64,000 nt of DNA from Pseudomonas sp. KNUC1026 (lineage in GTDB: Bacteria; Pseudomonadota; Gammaproteobacteria; Pseudomonadales; Pseudomonadaceae): the NCBI RefSeq assembly GCF_021650705.1, contig NZ_CP087138.1, positions 3,038,001 through 3,102,000 on the forward strand, read 5' to 3'. Positions within the stretch are counted from its first letter, which is position 1; each line of letters opens with the position of its first letter. The notes beneath the pieces are model-generated. The model had not been told where the DNA came from and searched no databases. It saw nothing but the letters and a program-made list of their open reading frames with translations. Both the position numbers and the translations under genes were made by a program. This document shows positions 16,755-26,502 of the stretch, piece by piece.

Positions 16755-18423
16755 TCATCCGTGCAACATCCAGATCAACAGCAGCCCGTTCACCAACAGT
16801 GAACACAGCGCCAGGGTGCGCCACACCTTAAGCGGTTCGCGCTCCAGCAACGGGCGAAAGCTTGTGCTGGGCTGTTGCTCGCCGTTTTGCAGCGCCAGCG
16901 CCCATTGTTCGGCCGTTTCGAAGCGTTGGGCCGGGTCGCTGGCCAGTGCCTGGTCCAGGTTGTGCACCAGCCATTCGGGCAGCTCGGGGCGATAGCGGCT
17001 GGCCGGCACCGGTGTGCCGAAGCGCGGGCGCTGGAAGGCCTCGACCTCGCCATGGGGATAGTGGCCGGTCAGCAGGAAATACAAAGTCACGCCTGCGCTG
17101 TACAGGTCCTGAGCCACGCTCGGCGCGGCGCCTGCGTAGGCTTCTGGCGCGATGTAGTTGGGCGTGCCCGGCAATTCGCCTGCGATGTGCGCAGACAGCC
17201 CCGGGCAGTGCGCCAGGCCGAAGTCCAGCAGGCGCAAGTCACCGTCTGCATCGAGCAGCAGGTTCTCCGGTTTGATGTCGCGGTGCAGGATGTTGCGCCG
17301 GTGCAGCATGCCCAGCGCCCGCAGCAGGTGCAGGGCGATGCCCAGGCCTTGCGCCAAACTGAGCGGGCCGTGCTGCCGATGGTGCTCGGCCAGGGTGATG
17401 CCGGGATGCTCGCGCATCAGGTAATACAGGTGCTGCCGCTCAGGGGCGGCATGCACCTCAGGAAAAAAGCGCCCGGCCACGCGCCGCAGGAACCACTCCT
17501 CCTGAAGCAGGCGCTGCCCGGCTTCGCTGTCACCGTCACAGTGGTTGGGCAGGGTCTTGAGCAGCCAGGGTTGCTGCTGGGCGTCGCGGACGCGATACAG
17601 CACCGATTGGCGTGTCTCCACTGAGCCGCGCCTCGACCTGCCAGCCTTCAAAGCGTTGCCCCAATTTCAGTGCAGGCGGCAGCGGCCACTGTTCGACCTG
17701 CTCCAGAACATCACCCAGGCAGGCCTGGCCGATGGCCTCGACACGCACCAGCACGGCGCTGGCGTTGTCCTGGCTGCCGGCCAGGTGAGCCGCGCGAACC
17801 AGCGCTTGGGTAGCGCTCTGCAGATCAGGCTCGTCGCGCAGCACGCCGGCGATCGACGCCTCGCTCAGGGTCGCCCAGATGCCATCGCTTGCCAGCAGAA
17901 AACACTCGCCCGCGCGCAACTCACCCTCGAGGTAATCCACCACCAGATGCTGCTCCAGCCCCATGGCGCGCTTGAGCACGTGCTGCATGCCCGGCTGGCG
18001 CCACACGTGGTCTTCGCTGATGCACTGCAATTGCCCGCCATGCCAGCGATAGGCTCGGCAGTCGCCGATGTGCGCCAGGGTAAAACGCTGGCCGCGCAGC
18101 ACGATGGCGCTGAGGGTGGTCAGCAAAGGCTGGCCGCCACCACTGGCATGCAGCCAACGGTTCTGGGCCAGCAGCAGGCGGTCGAGCGCCTGTGTCACGC
18201 TCCAGGTCTGTGGCGTGGCGTAGTAATCGTGAGCCAGGGCTTGCAGGGTCGAGCGCGCCGCCAGGCCGCCGTCGCTGCACTGGCTGACGCCATCGGCCAG
18301 CGCGAACAGGTAGCCCTTGCTGGCCGCCAGCGACGGCGCCGGGCTGACCATGCGCGTAGCGTCCTGGTTCTCGGCGCGGGGCCCGCTGGCGCTGCTCTGG
18401 GCGTAGCTCAGTTGCAGGGGCAT
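16755..18423 (-). pseudogene. Bifunctional PP2C phosphatase / serine-threonine kinase, 1-nt frameshift as sequenced
   Basis: About 556 codons from ATG 18423. The N-terminal half is a PP2C-type phosphatase (ENQD, ALADGVSQCSDGG, HIGDCRAYR, LASDGIW, SQDNASA metal-binding motifs). The C-terminal half is a Hanks-type kinase (VLYRVRDAQQQPWLLKTLP with the ATP lysine, HRDIKPENLLLD, DFGLAH, GTPNYIAPE) ending in one membrane helix (LALCSLLVNGLLLIWML). A single extra base near 17618-17619 separates the two halves; removing it gives the continuous ARLSETRQSVLYRV. The frameshift falls between the domains. The gene starts 10 bp after nasA ends, so it is in the nitrate operon; such fusions are common beside nasA in Pseudomonas. 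Its targets are not known. Confidence 0.85.
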
Positions 18424-18433
18424 GGCGGGGGCC

Positions 18434-19645
18434 TCACACCCGCGCTGCGGTGAAGGCTGCCGAACCCCAGGTGGTTCTCCAGCGGCGCTTGACGCTGGCC
18501 AATCCGAACCAGGCCACCACGCCGAGGCTCGCGAACAGCCACAGGCCCAATTGATAGTCACCGGTGCTCTGCTTGATCGCGCCCAGGCCCGCCGCCAGGA
18601 GGAAGCCGCCGATACCGCCAGCCATGCCGATCAGGCCGGTCATCACGCCGATTTCGCGGTTGAAGCGCTGCGGCACCAGCTGGAACACCGCGCCGTTGCC
18701 GGCACCCAGGCCCAGCATGGCGCTGACGAACAATGCCAAGGCTGCCACCGAACTTGGCAGGTGCATGCCCACCACCGCGATGCACAACGCCGCCACGGCA
18801 TACATGCCGAGCAAGGTGCGAATGCCGCCGAAGCGGTCGGCCAGCGCGCCCCCCAGCGGCCGCATCAGGCTGCCACCGAAGACACAGGCCGCCGTGTAAT
18901 ACCCGGCGGTGACCGGGCTCAGGCCGTACTGGTCGTAGAAGTAGCCTGGCAAGGCACTGGCCAGGCCGATGAAACCGCCGAAGGTCACGCTGTAGAAGAA
19001 CATGAACCACCAGCTGTCGCGGTCGGCCAGGGCCTTGAAGTAGTCAGCCCGGGATTTCGGCTTGCTGCGGTTGGGAGCGTTTTTCGCCAACAGGCCGAAC
19101 ACGATCAACGTGAGCGTCAGCGGAATCAGCGCCAGGCCGAATACCTCGGTCCAGCCGAAGGCGGCAGCCAGTACCGGTGCCGCCAGCGCGGCCAGTACGG
19201 TGCCGGAATTGCCGGCACCGGCGATGCCCATGGCCTTGCCCTGGTGTTCAGCCGGGTACCACTGCGACGCCAACGGCAGCGCCACGGCGAACGATGCACC
19301 GGCCATGCCCAGAAACACGCCCAGCAGCAGGGCCTGTTCGTAACTGTGGATGCCTAGCTGCCAGGCCGCCAGCAGCGAGGCGATGACGATCACCTGGCCG
19401 ATGATGCCCGCCGTTCTGGGCGACAGCTGATCAGCCAGCATCCCCATCACAAAACGCAGGATCGCACCGGCCAGGATGGGTGTCGCTACCATGAAACCGC
19501 GCTGTTGCGTGGACAGGTGCAGGTCGGTCGCGATCTGCACGGCCATAGGGCCGAGCAGGTACCAGACCATGAAGCTGAGGTCGAAATACAGGAACGCGGC
19601 AAACAATGTCGGGGTATGCCCGGCTTTCCAGAAACTGTTGTTCAT
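18434..19645 (-). CDS. nasA: Nitrate/nitrite MFS transporter (NarK/NasA family)
   Basis: 403 aa with twelve predicted membrane segments, starting FAAFLYFDLSFMVWYLLGPM. It carries the nitrate-porter signatures GMAGASFAVALPLASQWYP and GLGAGNGAVFQLVPQ, plus the MFS loop RPLGGALADRFGG. It imports nitrate for assimilation. It is preceded by a 331-bp leader with a sigma54-type promoter and a NasT-type attenuator, and followed at 10 bp by the phosphatase/kinase gene and then cobA. Confidence 0.92.
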   Translation of the reverse strand: MNNSFWKAGHTPTLFAAFLYFDLSFMVWYLLGPMAVQIATDLHLSTQQRGFMVATPILAGAILRFVMGMLADQLSPRTAGIIGQVIVIASLLAAWQLGIHSYEQALLLGVFLGMAGASFAVALPLASQWYPAEHQGKAMGIAGAGNSGTVLAALAAPVLAAAFGWTEVFGLALIPLTLTLIVFGLLAKNAPNRSKPKSRADYFKALADRDSWWFMFFYSVTFGGFIGLASALPGYFYDQYGLSPVTAGYYTAACVFGGSLMRPLGGALADRFGGIRTLLGMYAVAALCIAVVGMHLPSSVAALALFVSAMLGLGAGNGAVFQLVPQRFNREIGVMTGLIGMAGGIGGFLLAAGLGAIKQSTGDYQLGLWLFASLGVVAWFGLASVKRRWRTTWGSAAFTAARV

Positions 19646-19748
19646 TCCAGCACCTCATCTGCAAAAAGAGTCAACGAAGGTCACGTGCTTGCAGGTGGGC
19701 GAGCCATCACGGCTGCTCCACCGCCCCGTTTCGCGAGGCCAGAAACGC

Positions 19749-19830
19749 AAAAGACGTCGCCATCCCGTAATCGCTCGCGCGGGGGGATGTGCGACGTCTT
19801 TGTCGTGGTGGGCAACCGCCGTTGGTTACC
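19749..19830 (-). promoter_or_regulatory. NasT-type leader attenuator of the nasA operon
   Basis: Read on the minus strand. Hairpin P1 (19830-19811) has the stem GGTAACC/GGTTGCC and hexaloop AACGGC. Hairpin P2 (19805-19792) is CGAC-AAAGAC-GTCG. An intrinsic terminator (19801-19749) has arms AAAGACGTCGC/GCGACGTCTTTT. Both hexaloops have A at position 1 and G at position 4, the ANTAR-binding rule. P2 shares its 3' half with the 5' arm of the terminator, so the two are mutually exclusive. NasT (nasT lies just upstream) would stabilise P1/P2 and allow read-through when nitrate is present. Confidence 0.8.
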
Positions 19831-19844
19831 TGTTCAAAGGCAAA

Positions 19845-19860
19845 AGCAGGTTGTGTGCCA
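19845..19860 (-). promoter_or_regulatory. Sigma54-type promoter of the nasA operon
   Basis: On the minus strand it reads TGGCAC-ACAAC-CTGCT, against the -24/-12 consensus TGGCAC-N5-TTGCW (one mismatch). The predicted start about 12 nt downstream falls just before leader hairpin P1. It implies NtrC-type control by nitrogen status. Confidence 0.65.
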
Positions 19861-19976
19861 ACACTGCCGGAAGGCTCTGGCTCGGCAATTTCAGGGGTCA
19901 GTGCGAGGCGGTGAAAGCCTGCGGGTGAACACCCTCGCCCTCATTGGTGCAGCGGCTGCCGCATTGCGGTGCACGG

Positions 19977-20552
19977 TCAGGTCAACAGCTCGTTCATGGC
20001 AATGATCTGCTCCGCCACCTGGATCAGCTTCTGCTGTTTGCTCATGGCCTGGCGGCGCATGAGCGTGTAGGCCTCTTCTTCGCTGCAATGCTTCATCTTC
20101 ATCAGCATGCCCTTGGCCAGCTCGATGCGTTTGCGTTCGGCCAGTTGCTGATCCCGCGCCTGCAGTTGCGAGCGCAGCACCTGATCGCTTTCGAAGCGCG
20201 CCATGGCCACCTCCATGATCGGCTGCAGGCGCTGGGCATGGATGCCTTCGACGATGTAGGCGCTGACGCCCGACTTGATCGCCTGGCGCATCACCAACGG
20301 GTCGTGCTCGTCGGTGAACATGACGATGGGCCGGGGCTGGTCACGGGTCACCATCACCACCTGCTCCATCACATCGCGGCTGGGGGATTCGGTGTCGATC
20401 AGCACCACGTCCGGGCGCACCGCTTCAACGCGCGCAGGCAGGTCGATGGTCAGCCCCGACTCGTCGATGACGTCGAAGCCGGCCTCGCTCAGCGCGGTGC
20501 GCAGGCGGCCGACGGTTCTGGGGGTGTCGTTGATCAGCAGGATGCGCAACAC
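19977..20552 (-). CDS. nasT: ANTAR-domain response regulator NasT (antiterminator)
   Basis: 191 aa. The N-terminal receiver-like domain (LRILLINDTPRTVGRLRTAL, DVVLIDTESPSRDVMEQV) covers about residues 1-120. The C-terminal ANTAR RNA-binding helices (ERKRIELAKGMLMKMKHCSEEEAYTLM..., split here as ERKRIELAKG and CSEEEAYTLMR) cover about 125-187. It binds hexaloop hairpins in nas leaders and prevents termination when released by NasS. It lies 12 bp after nasS and directly upstream of the nasA leader. Three matching leaders lie in this window. Confidence 0.93.
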   Translation of the reverse strand: MLRILLINDTPRTVGRLRTALSEAGFDVIDESGLTIDLPARVEAVRPDVVLIDTESPSRDVMEQVVMVTRDQPRPIVMFTDEHDPLVMRQAIKSGVSAYIVEGIHAQRLQPIMEVAMARFESDQVLRSQLQARDQQLAERKRIELAKGMLMKMKHCSEEEAYTLMRRQAMSKQQKLIQVAEQIIAMNELLT

Positions 20553-20564
20553 AGGGACCTCCGG

Positions 20565-21779
20565 TTACTGATCATGACGAGCATGCAAGGCAAAGCTGCG
20601 CGCATAGGCGGCAGGGTCGCCGCCGTCCCAGACGCTGCCGTCCAACAGTTGCGAGCGGCGCAGGGGGCTGGCCGGCACGGCGATTTGCAGCGCATGCGCA
20701 GCTTCGCCGTACAGAGCAAGCTGTTGCACCCGCTGAGCCACGGCCAGGTAGTCCGGGTCATCGCGCAGCAGGCCCCAGCGGCGGAATTGGGTCATGAACC
20801 ACATGCCGTCGGAGAGATACGGGAAGTTCGCCGCGCCCTGGTTGTGAAAACTCAGCGGATGGGCGTCTTGCCACTGGTTGCCGAGCCCATCGTCGTAGAG
20901 GCCCATGAAGCGCGGTTCGATGCTGGCGAGCGGCACGTCGAGGTAGTCGCTGCTGCTCATCAGTTGCGCGGTGCTGCGGCGGTTCTCCTGGCTGGCCTCG
21001 ATGAAGCGGCTGGCTTCCAGCACCGACATCACCAGCGCACGGGCGGCGTTGGGGTACTGCTCGACGAACGCCCGCGTGCTAGCCAGCACTTTTTCCGGGT
21101 GATCCGGCCAGAGGGCCTGGCTGGTCGCAACCGTGCAGCCCTGGCCGAGCAATACGGCATTGGCGCACCAGGGTTCGCCTGCGCAAAAGCCGTCGATGCG
21201 CGCTGCCTGCAAGTGCGCAAGCATCTGCGGCGGCGGGACGACCACGCTGTTGACGTCCTGCAATGGGTGAATGCCCTGGCTGGCCAGCCAGTAATACAGC
21301 CACATGGCGTGGCTGCCGGTCGGAAAGGTGTGCGCAAAGTTGAGCTTCTCACCCACCTGCCCGGTGCGCTGCTTGAGTGCGCCGGGGCACGCCATGCCGG
21401 CGCTTTTGAGCGGTTGTGAAAGGTTGATGCTCTGCCCGTTCTGGTTGAGCCCCATGAGCACCGCCATGTCGGTGGCCGCTGCGCCGCTGATACCCAGCTC
21501 GATGGCGTAGACCATGCCGTACAACGCATGCGCGGCATCCAGCTCGCCACTCGCCAGCTTGTCGTTGACCCCTGCCCATGACGCCTGCCGATGCAGATTG
21601 AGGGTGAGCCCGTAAGGCTGGGCAAAGCCCTGGGTGGCGGCGACCACCACCGAAGCGGCGTCGCTCAGCGGCATGAAGCCGATGTTCAGCGCGTTCTTTT
21701 CAGGGCCGTCGCTGCCGGCTACCCACGCCAGTGCGCGCGCTGTTGTGGGGTCATCGAGGTTGTCGCTCACGCTGCTCAT
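20565..21779 (-). CDS. nasS: Nitrate sensor NasS (CmpA/NrtA-like, cytoplasmic)
   Basis: 404 aa from ATG 21779. It belongs to the nitrate/bicarbonate-binding protein family (NIGFMPLSDAASVVVAATQGFAQ, GELDAAHALYGMVYAIELG, IDGFCAGEPWCANAV), but has no Sec signal or lipobox, as expected for the cytoplasmic sensor that sequesters NasT until nitrate binds. It starts 60 bp after the nitrate reductase gene and is followed after 12 bp by nasT. In this genome nasST therefore sits between the reductase and the transporter genes. Confidence 0.92.
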   Translation of the reverse strand: MSSVSDNLDDPTTARALAWVAGSDGPEKNALNIGFMPLSDAASVVVAATQGFAQPYGLTLNLHRQASWAGVNDKLASGELDAAHALYGMVYAIELGISGAAATDMAVLMGLNQNGQSINLSQPLKSAGMACPGALKQRTGQVGEKLNFAHTFPTGSHAMWLYYWLASQGIHPLQDVNSVVVPPPQMLAHLQAARIDGFCAGEPWCANAVLLGQGCTVATSQALWPDHPEKVLASTRAFVEQYPNAARALVMSVLEASRFIEASQENRRSTAQLMSSSDYLDVPLASIEPRFMGLYDDGLGNQWQDAHPLSFHNQGAANFPYLSDGMWFMTQFRRWGLLRDDPDYLAVAQRVQQLALYGEAAHALQIAVPASPLRRSQLLDGSVWDGGDPAAYARSFALHARHDQ

Positions 21780-21838
21780 TCCCTGTCCATGTTGCTTGAA
21801 AGAAGGCTGCCCCAGAGGCGAACCACGCGAGCCCGTGT

Positions 21839-24800
21839 TCAATAGACATCCCGCAGATACCGGCGCGCCTTGCTCATGTGGCTGACGTACAGCGCTGCCG
21901 CAGCGCTGCTCATCTTGCCATGGGCCTGCACAATCTTCTTGAGTGCCGCGTCGACATCCTTGGCCATGCGGGCGGCATCGCCGCACACGCACACGTGGGC
22001 GCCCTGCTCCAGCCATTGCCACAGCTCAGCGCCCTGCTCGAGCATGCGCTGCTGCACATAGACCTTCTCGCTCTGGTCGCGGGAGAAGGCGGTGTCCAGC
22101 CGCTGCAACACACCGTCGCGCTGCCAGCCGAGCAGTTCGTCACGGTAGTAGAAATCGGTACAGGCTCGCTGCTCACCGAAGAACAACCAGTTCCTGCCGC
22201 TGCCCTGCACCTGGCGCTCCTGCAAGAAGGCGCGAAACGGCGCGATGCCGGTGCCGGGGCCGATCATGATCAGCGGTGTATCAGGGCACTCTGGTGTGCG
22301 GAAATGCGCAGAAGGCTGCAGGTAGATGCGCACGCCGTGCTCAAGGGCGCGATCGGCCAGGAAGGTCGAGCACACACCGCCCCGTGCGCTGCCCTGATGC
22401 CGGTAGCGCACGGTGGCGACGGTCAGGTGCACCTCGTTGGGCGTAACCGCCGGGCTTGAACTGATGGAGTACAGCCGGGGTTGCAAGGGTTTCGAGCAGG
22501 CCCACCCATTGCTGCGCGTCCAGCGCCAAGGGGAATTCACGCAGCAAGGTGGGCAGTTGCCGGCCCCACAGCCAGCCTTGCAGGGCGGCATGCTGGTCTT
22601 CTTCGAGCAACGCCTGCAGTTGCCCGTGATTGCCTTGGGCAGCCACCCGGCGCAGCAGGTCCGGGCTGATGCGGGCGATTTCCAGGTGCTCGCTCAGGGC
22701 ACAACGCAGCGTCATGGCCGGCTGATTGTCGAGCTGCACCTGAGCGTTCCCGTCCAGAGCGGCCGTGCTCAACCACTCCTCCACCAGCTCAGGCGAGTTG
22801 ATGGGCCACACGCCCAGCGCATCGCCGGCACGGTAAGGGAAGTGCTGGCCGGCGAGGTCGAACGACAGGTGCCGAGTCTCCTTCTCGGCACCTGCTCCAT
22901 TGAGCAGGCGATTGCTCAGCAGCGTGGTGCGCAGCGGGTGCGCTCGGGTGTAGGGATTGCGCTCGGGGGCAGCCGCCGTGGAGGGCGCTGCCTGAGCAGG
23001 CAGGGGGGCCTCGATTGAATGGGCGGCCAATTTGCCGCACAGCTCGAGCAACCACTGTTCGGCAGGTGCTTCGTAGTCGGGTTCGCACTCCAGGCGCGGC
23101 TGGATACGCTCGGCGCCCAGGGCGGCCAGGCGCTCATCGAGCTGGCGGCCGAAGCCACAGAATTGCCGATAGCTGGAATCGCCCAGTGCCAGCACGCCGA
23201 AGCGGCTGTTTTCCAGGCTCCGGGGCTGGCGCTGGCCAACGTCTGCCAGAAATCGACGGCGTTGTCCGGTGGGTCGCCGTCGCCGAAGGTGCTGGCGACC
23301 ATCAACACCCCGCGGCACCGCGCAGTTGCTCAAGCTCGACACTGTCCATCGCCAGCACCCGCGCGTGCTGGCCGGCGCTGCCCAGGCGTTGGGCGCACAG
23401 CGCCGCGAGGTTTTTCCCGTTGCCCGTTTGCGAGGCCCACAGCACCAGCCATTCAGGCTCGGGCGCGAGGGCCGGCGCGCTCACGGCCGCAACCGATTGG
23501 CCGGCGCGGGAGAACATGCCCGCGAGCAGGCCGTTGAGCACCAACCGCTGCTCCGCACCGAAGGGTGCGTGCTCGGGGATCGTCGGCACGCCGGCGTGCG
23601 CACCGTCGGCGCTGCGCAGCCCAAGCAGGTAGCCGCGCATGTACAGCTGCTCTCGGGCGCTCAAGGTCGGCGGCGCGACATCGTCGAGGTTCAACAGGCG
23701 GGCAACGCGATCGATCTGCATAGGGGCAAACTCTTGGGCTGAGCCTGTGGAAAGCGGCGCGGGTTGCTGCTCGGCAGAGGGCAACGCCTGCAGCGCTACC
23801 GCGCAGTACTTGAAGGCGGGCTGCAACGATGTGGGGTCGACGGCATCGCTGGTCACGGCATTGACCGCCAACGCCTCACCGAACACATCGTTCCAGTGAA
23901 ACGGCGCGAAGCAATTGCCTGGCCGCACTCGCTCGCTGACCACCGCCGGGAGCACTGCCTGGCCACGCCGCGAACGGACCTGCACCTGATCGCCCGGCTC
24001 GATGCCCAGCCGCGCGGCGTCGGCTGGGTGGACCTCGACGAAAGGCCCGGGGTTGAGCCGGTTCAGCGCCGGCACCTTGCCGGTCTTGGTCAAGGTGTGC
24101 CACTGGTGCTGCACGCGGCCGGTGTTGAGCACCAGCGGGAATTGCTCATCCGGCAGCTCGGCCGGCGGCAGGTGCGGGCGGGCGAAGAACTGCGCCTTGC
24201 CACTGGCGGTGGCGAACACGATCGCCGGGCGGCTGCCTGTGGCCGCAGGCTGAACGTAGCGGATCGGGTTGCGCGCCGGCGCCTGCGGCGTTGCGCAAGG
24301 CCATTGCAGCGGTTGCTCGCGCAGGCGCGAATAGCTGGCGCCACGCAGGTCATAGCCGGTCGCGGGGTTTGCCGTGCGTTTGATCTCTTCGAACACCTCG
24401 GCTGCGCTCGCGTAGCTGAACGCCTCGGCATAACCCATGGCGCAGGCGACCCGGGCGATGATCTGCCAGTCCGGCAAGGCATCCCCCGGTGGCTGCACGG
24501 CCTGTTGGGCCAGGGTCAGGTTGCGCTCCGAGTTGATCATTACCCCTTCAGCCTCGGCCCACAGCGCGCCGGGAAGCAGAACGTCGGCGTAGCGATTGGT
24601 CTCGGTGTCCAGAAACGCCTCTTGGGTAATCACCAGCTCAGCCTTGCGCAGCCCTTCGATCACCTGCTGGCGATTGGGCACACTGGCCACAGGGTTGGTG
24701 CAGATGATCCAGCAGGCCTTGATGCTGCCGGAGGCCATGGCCTGGAACATATCGACGGTGCCATTGCCGGCTTCAGCGCGCAGGCTGCCGGCCTGCAGCC

Positions 24801-25920
24801 CCCACAACCGTTCGATGAACGCGCGGTCTTCGGCGGCCAGCGCCGAACGCTGGCCGGGCAGGCCCGGGCCCATGTAGCCCATCTCCCGCCCGCCCATGGC
24901 ATTGGGTTGGCCAGTCAGGGAGAACGGCCCGCTGCCGGTGCGGCAGATGGCGCCGGTGGCCAGGTGCAGGTTGCACAGTGCGTTGGTGTGCCAGGTGCCT
25001 TGCACGCTCTGGTTCAGGCCCATGGTCCAGCAACTCATCCAGTTCGCCGCCTCGCCGATCCACTGTGCGGCCTGGCGTATGTCGGCCTCGGCAAGGCCTG
25101 TGACCTGCGCGACGTGCTCGGGCGTGCAGGCCTGCAGGAAGTCCTCCATCACCTCCCAGCCCTCGGTGAATTCGGCGATGAAGGCCGGATCGGTGTGGCC
25201 GTTCTTGACCAGCAGGTGCAGCAGGCCGTTGAGCAATGCCAGGTCAGTGCCGGGGGCGATTTGCAGGTACAGGTCGGCTTTTTCGGCGGTGCCGGTGCGC
25301 CGTGGGTCGACGACGATCAGCTTGGCACCGGCCTTGACCCGGTCCAGCAGGCGCAAAAATAGAATCGGATGGCAGTCGGCCATGTTCGCGCCGATCACCA
25401 GAAACACATCGCTGTGTTCGAAATCGTCGTAGGCGCCGGGCGGGCCGTCGGCACCCAGGGAGAGCTTGTAGCCGCTGCCGGCGCTGGCCATGCACAGCCG
25501 CGAGTTGGATTCGATATGGCGGCTGCGGATGAAACCCTTGGCCAGTTTGTTGGCCAGGTACTGAGCCTCCAGAGACATCTGCCCACTGACATACAGGGCG
25601 ACCGCATCGGCACCGTGCTCGTCGATGATGCCGCGCAAGCGGCTGGCCGTGGCTTCGATGGCCTGGTCGATACCCACCCGCACCGGGTCGCGGCTGCGGT
25701 CCTCGCGCACGAAGGCATGCTGCATGCGCCCGGCGTCGGTCACCGGCAAGGCGCAGGTGCTGCCTTTGGTGCACAGCCGCCCGGCATTGCTGGGGTGCTG
25801 CTTGTCGCCTGAAACCTTGACGATCAGATTGTCTTGCACCTGCATGACGATGCCGCAGCCCACCCCACAGTAGGGGCAGACGCTGCGTACGGCCTTGCTG
25901 GGCTGGAGGGTGTTCACCAT
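21839..25920 (-). pseudogene. nasC: Assimilatory nitrate reductase fused to a CysJ-like flavoprotein, three 1-nt frameshifts as sequenced
   Basis: About 1360 codons from ATG 25920. The N-terminal molybdopterin nitrate reductase has the [4Fe-4S] motif VCPYCGVGCGI...GRLC (about residues 13-52) and the molybdenum-site segment SNSRLCMASAGSGYK-like core. After about residue 840 follow a flavodoxin domain (LWASQTGNGKNLA, ASTFGDGDPPDN, LALGDSSYRQFCG), an FAD-binding domain (YSISSSP) and an NADPH-binding domain (IGPGTGIAPFRAF, VCVCGDAARMAKDV). The reductase is thus self-contained for electron transfer from NADPH. Frameshifts: a G missing at 23308-23311, one base missing near 23219-23221, and one extra at 22493. 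The encoded protein is otherwise collinear, so error is likely. It is preceded by a sigma54-type promoter and a NasT-type leader. Confidence 0.88.
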
Positions 25921-25941
25921 CGCCGTGCTCTCTTGCAGAAA

Positions 25942-26040
25942 CGACAAAGGCGCCATGCGGCTCGACCGTTTTTCAACGGAAGCTGCACGGCGCCTTTGTC
26001 GTGGGGTGATGCCTGGAAGAACGGCCATCGTCGTTGACGG
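25942..26040 (-). promoter_or_regulatory. NasT-type leader attenuator of the nitrate reductase gene
   Basis: On the minus strand. P1 (26040-26025) is CCGTC-AACGAC-GATGG. P2 (26003-25986) is CACGAC-AAAGGC-GCCGTG, with one A-C mismatch in the stem. The terminator runs 26001-25942 with arms GACAAAGGCGCC/GGCGCCTTTGTC and an inner CCGTT-GAAA-AACGG hairpin. Both hexaloops obey the A1/G4 rule, and P2 overlaps the terminator arm. It ends 21 bp before the reductase start. Confidence 0.78.
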
Positions 26041-26055
26041 CCTTTGCCTGTGCGT

Positions 26056-26071
26056 AGCAATGGCTGGGCCA
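26056..26071 (-). promoter_or_regulatory. Sigma54-type promoter of the nitrate reductase gene
   Basis: Minus strand TGGCCC-AGCCA-TTGCT, one mismatch to TGGCAC-N5-TTGCW. The predicted start lies about 6 nt before leader hairpin P1. Confidence 0.6.
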
Positions 26072-26282
26072 ACCTGTGCCGATACGGCGGTAAGCACCCG
26101 CGCCCGGGGGTTTGTGTGCCCCTGGCCTGGCGATGGACGCAGGCAAGGCTGATCGATACCGCCTCGCCCTGGGGCGGCGGTGGGCCACTTGCACCGTTTT
26201 GGAACGGGCCGGGGGCCGGCTGCGCAGCCACGAAAGCCACGCAAGCCCCGAACGCCAGCCTTGCACGCGGCTGCCGAGTTTG

Positions 26283-26298
26283 TGGCACAAGCACTGCA
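26283..26298 (+). promoter_or_regulatory. Sigma54-type promoter of nirBD
   Basis: TGGCAC-AAGCA-CTGCA, one mismatch to the -24/-12 consensus. The expected start is near 26309, upstream of the leader hairpins. It is divergent from the nitrate reductase promoter at 26056-26071. Confidence 0.65.
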
Positions 26299-26312
26299 TA
26301 GGGTTTACCTGC

Positions 26313-26463
26313 CCGCTGCACCGTGCCAGCGGACTACCTGGTCGATCAACGGCGATCGTTCGGCCCCTCATGGCCCAGGTGACAACGACTGCGCCAGGCC
26401 CATGGGCCGGCAGCAAGAACAGGCAAAGGCGCCTGGGACCTTCTGGTTCCAGGCGTTTTTTTT
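26313..26463 (+). promoter_or_regulatory. NasT-type leader attenuator of nirBD
   Basis: P1 (26343-26358) is CGATC-AACGGC-GATCG. P2 (26420-26435) is CAGGC-AAAGGC-GCCTG. The terminator has arms CGCCTGGGACC (26430-26440) and GGTTCCAGGCG (26445-26455), followed by eight Ts. The loops match those of the nasA and reductase leaders (AACGRC, AAAGRC), and P2 and the terminator are mutually exclusive. An additional hairpin (CCGCTG/CAGCGG, 26313-26332) lies at the predicted 5' end. nirB begins 40 bp after the T-run. Confidence 0.82.
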
Positions 26464-26502
26464 GCTTCGAAACAACCGGATCGGCTTTGAGAGGCGCCCC
26501 CC

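Noticed and set aside
21839..25920. Programmed frameshifting in the nitrate reductase and other broken genes
   Set aside because: The shifts go in both directions, occur at non-slippery sites with no downstream pseudoknot, and affect unrelated genes at a steady rate; sequencing error explains them better.
26313..26332. Hairpin CCGCTG/CAGCGG as the first ANTAR hairpin of nirB
   Set aside because: Its 8-nt loop does not fit the hexaloop rule without a C-C mismatch. The hairpin at 26343-26358 has the same loop as the P1 hairpins of the other two leaders and is the better candidate.
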